This document shows positions 63,371 to 64,000 of a stretch of DNA of 64,000 nt, one piece after another. Origin of the DNA: Dendrocalamus latiflorus (taxonomy: Eukaryota > Streptophyta > Magnoliopsida > Poales > Poaceae). How positions within the stretch are numbered: the stretch's first letter is position 1; each line of letters starts with the position of its first letter. The notes under the pieces are model-generated. The model ran no database searches. It was not told the DNA's origin and saw only the letters and a list, made by a program, of their open reading frames with translations. The position numbers and the translations under genes are program-made. The stretch covers positions 10,644,463-10,708,462 of the forward strand of contig CM029672.1 in NCBI GenBank assembly GCA_017311315.1. The letters run 5' to 3'.

Positions 63371-64000
63371 TTGCTCTGCACCTGTGAAGTTCTAATTCCT
63401 ATAGCTGTGCATGTGGTTTTGAATTTGTTCAGTCTTTCCGGGATTGGTAATCAAACATTTGTAGAGGCATTTAGTTGTGAATTTTGAACACTTTTAAGAG
63501 GATGGAATGATCATAACCACTTCCCATTGACAGCGGATGGAATGATATAAGACTCTTAGCCCTAAAAGTTCTTACCAAGAGTTTTGGATGGCGGAAATGA
63601 TGGCTCATAAATGTGAAAGATAAGGGTTTAGGGGTTAAAACAGCGCAAACGATAGCATAGCAGTTAAAACTGCCGTTTGTTATAAAGGAAGTCACAAATA
63701 GGGTTAGGTCAGAAGCTCGCATAGCTAGTCTCGTTCAAACAGGAAGTTATAACTCACTTATAATTAGGCTCTCCACTAGGTCAGTTTCACAAGAAACCTT
63801 CTCCTCTCCTCCTCTCTCGTTAGCGCTCGCTCCAGGCCTGACGACCACCTGCTCTGGGGCCATCATCCATCCTAACCATGTCGTCGCCCTCCAGGAGGAC
63901 CACCCTCCGGTCAGTCGTTGTTGGTCTTGACCTCGCCCTCAGGCTGACAACTGTTGGAACTAATCTTGATATTTTGTATCTGCATGTTTATTTTTGTCTT
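63371..64000. other. distal stretch, unassigned
   Basis: Contains a repeated phrase ggatggaatgat (63500, 63535). A pyrimidine-rich leader-like run (ctcctctcctcctctctcgtt, about 63800) precedes ATG 63878 with a 29-codon ORF (MSSPSRRTTLRSVVVGLDLA...). This could be an LTR or promoter edge cut by the window end. No family recognised. Confidence 0.3.

Noticed and set aside
1..64000. tRNA or rRNA genes
   Set aside because: No cloverleaf B-box (ggttcgaatcc-like) or rRNA core sequence was seen by eye. The tggtatc at 59601 is a retroelement primer site, not a tRNA.

Overview
The window is nuclear DNA of a grass, probably a panicoid-type genome. The evidence is an OSH15/rough sheath1-type class I KNOX homeobox gene with plant-type GT-AG introns, dense Tourist, Stowaway, hAT, Mutator, CACTA, copia and gypsy relatives, and AT-rich intergenic DNA. 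The only clear conserved host gene is the KNOX gene on the + strand (52530-63000). No tRNA, rRNA or organellar segment was seen. The species cannot be fixed from sequence alone.

Layout. 1-3850: end of an RNase H-like (probably LINE) reading frame, then gene-free DNA with an AT-rich MITE. 3859-6879: Mutator-like element (MULE 1) with inverted repeats of about 0.5 kb and a perfect 9-bp target duplication. 7200-7640: GC-rich, CT-rich promoter-like block without an ORF. 8300-10620: a copia integrase fragment sitting inside a gypsy integrase fragment. 11113-11908: non-autonomous hAT with a perfect 8-bp duplication. 12300-15600: MITEs and local duplications. 15660-17360: another MULE arm next to a decayed hAT transposase. 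18495-22408: MULE 3, carrying a decayed plant mobile domain (PMD) gene, 9-bp duplication. 23556-27353: MULE 2, with 51-bp minisatellites, a mudrA-like N-terminus and GRF zinc-finger-like genes.

27457-35602: a complete 8.1-kb CACTA element with TSD CAT. It holds a TNP2 transposase (one in-frame stop), a five-exon Ulp1/C48 protease gene (frame broken near its start) and a third, intact, divergently oriented 184-codon ORF of unknown function. 35603-52400 is gene-free: MITEs, tandem repeats and a decayed minus-strand Tekay/Del-like gypsy element (about 39735-45725).

52530-63000: the KNOX gene, five coding exons, 325 residues. Its third intron is about 9 kb and holds a diverged segmental duplication (54140-55376 and 59008-60190), a copia element with both LTRs, a complete 552-bp TRIM and several MITEs. 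The two duplicate copies act as empty-site controls for each other. The last kilobase is the KNOX 3' region and unassigned DNA.

How they relate: the transposon genes serve their own elements (TNP2 and Ulp1 in CACTA, PMD, GRF and mudrA remnants in MULEs, RT/IN in retrotransposons). The KNOX gene is the one expected to act for the host, in meristem and internode development.
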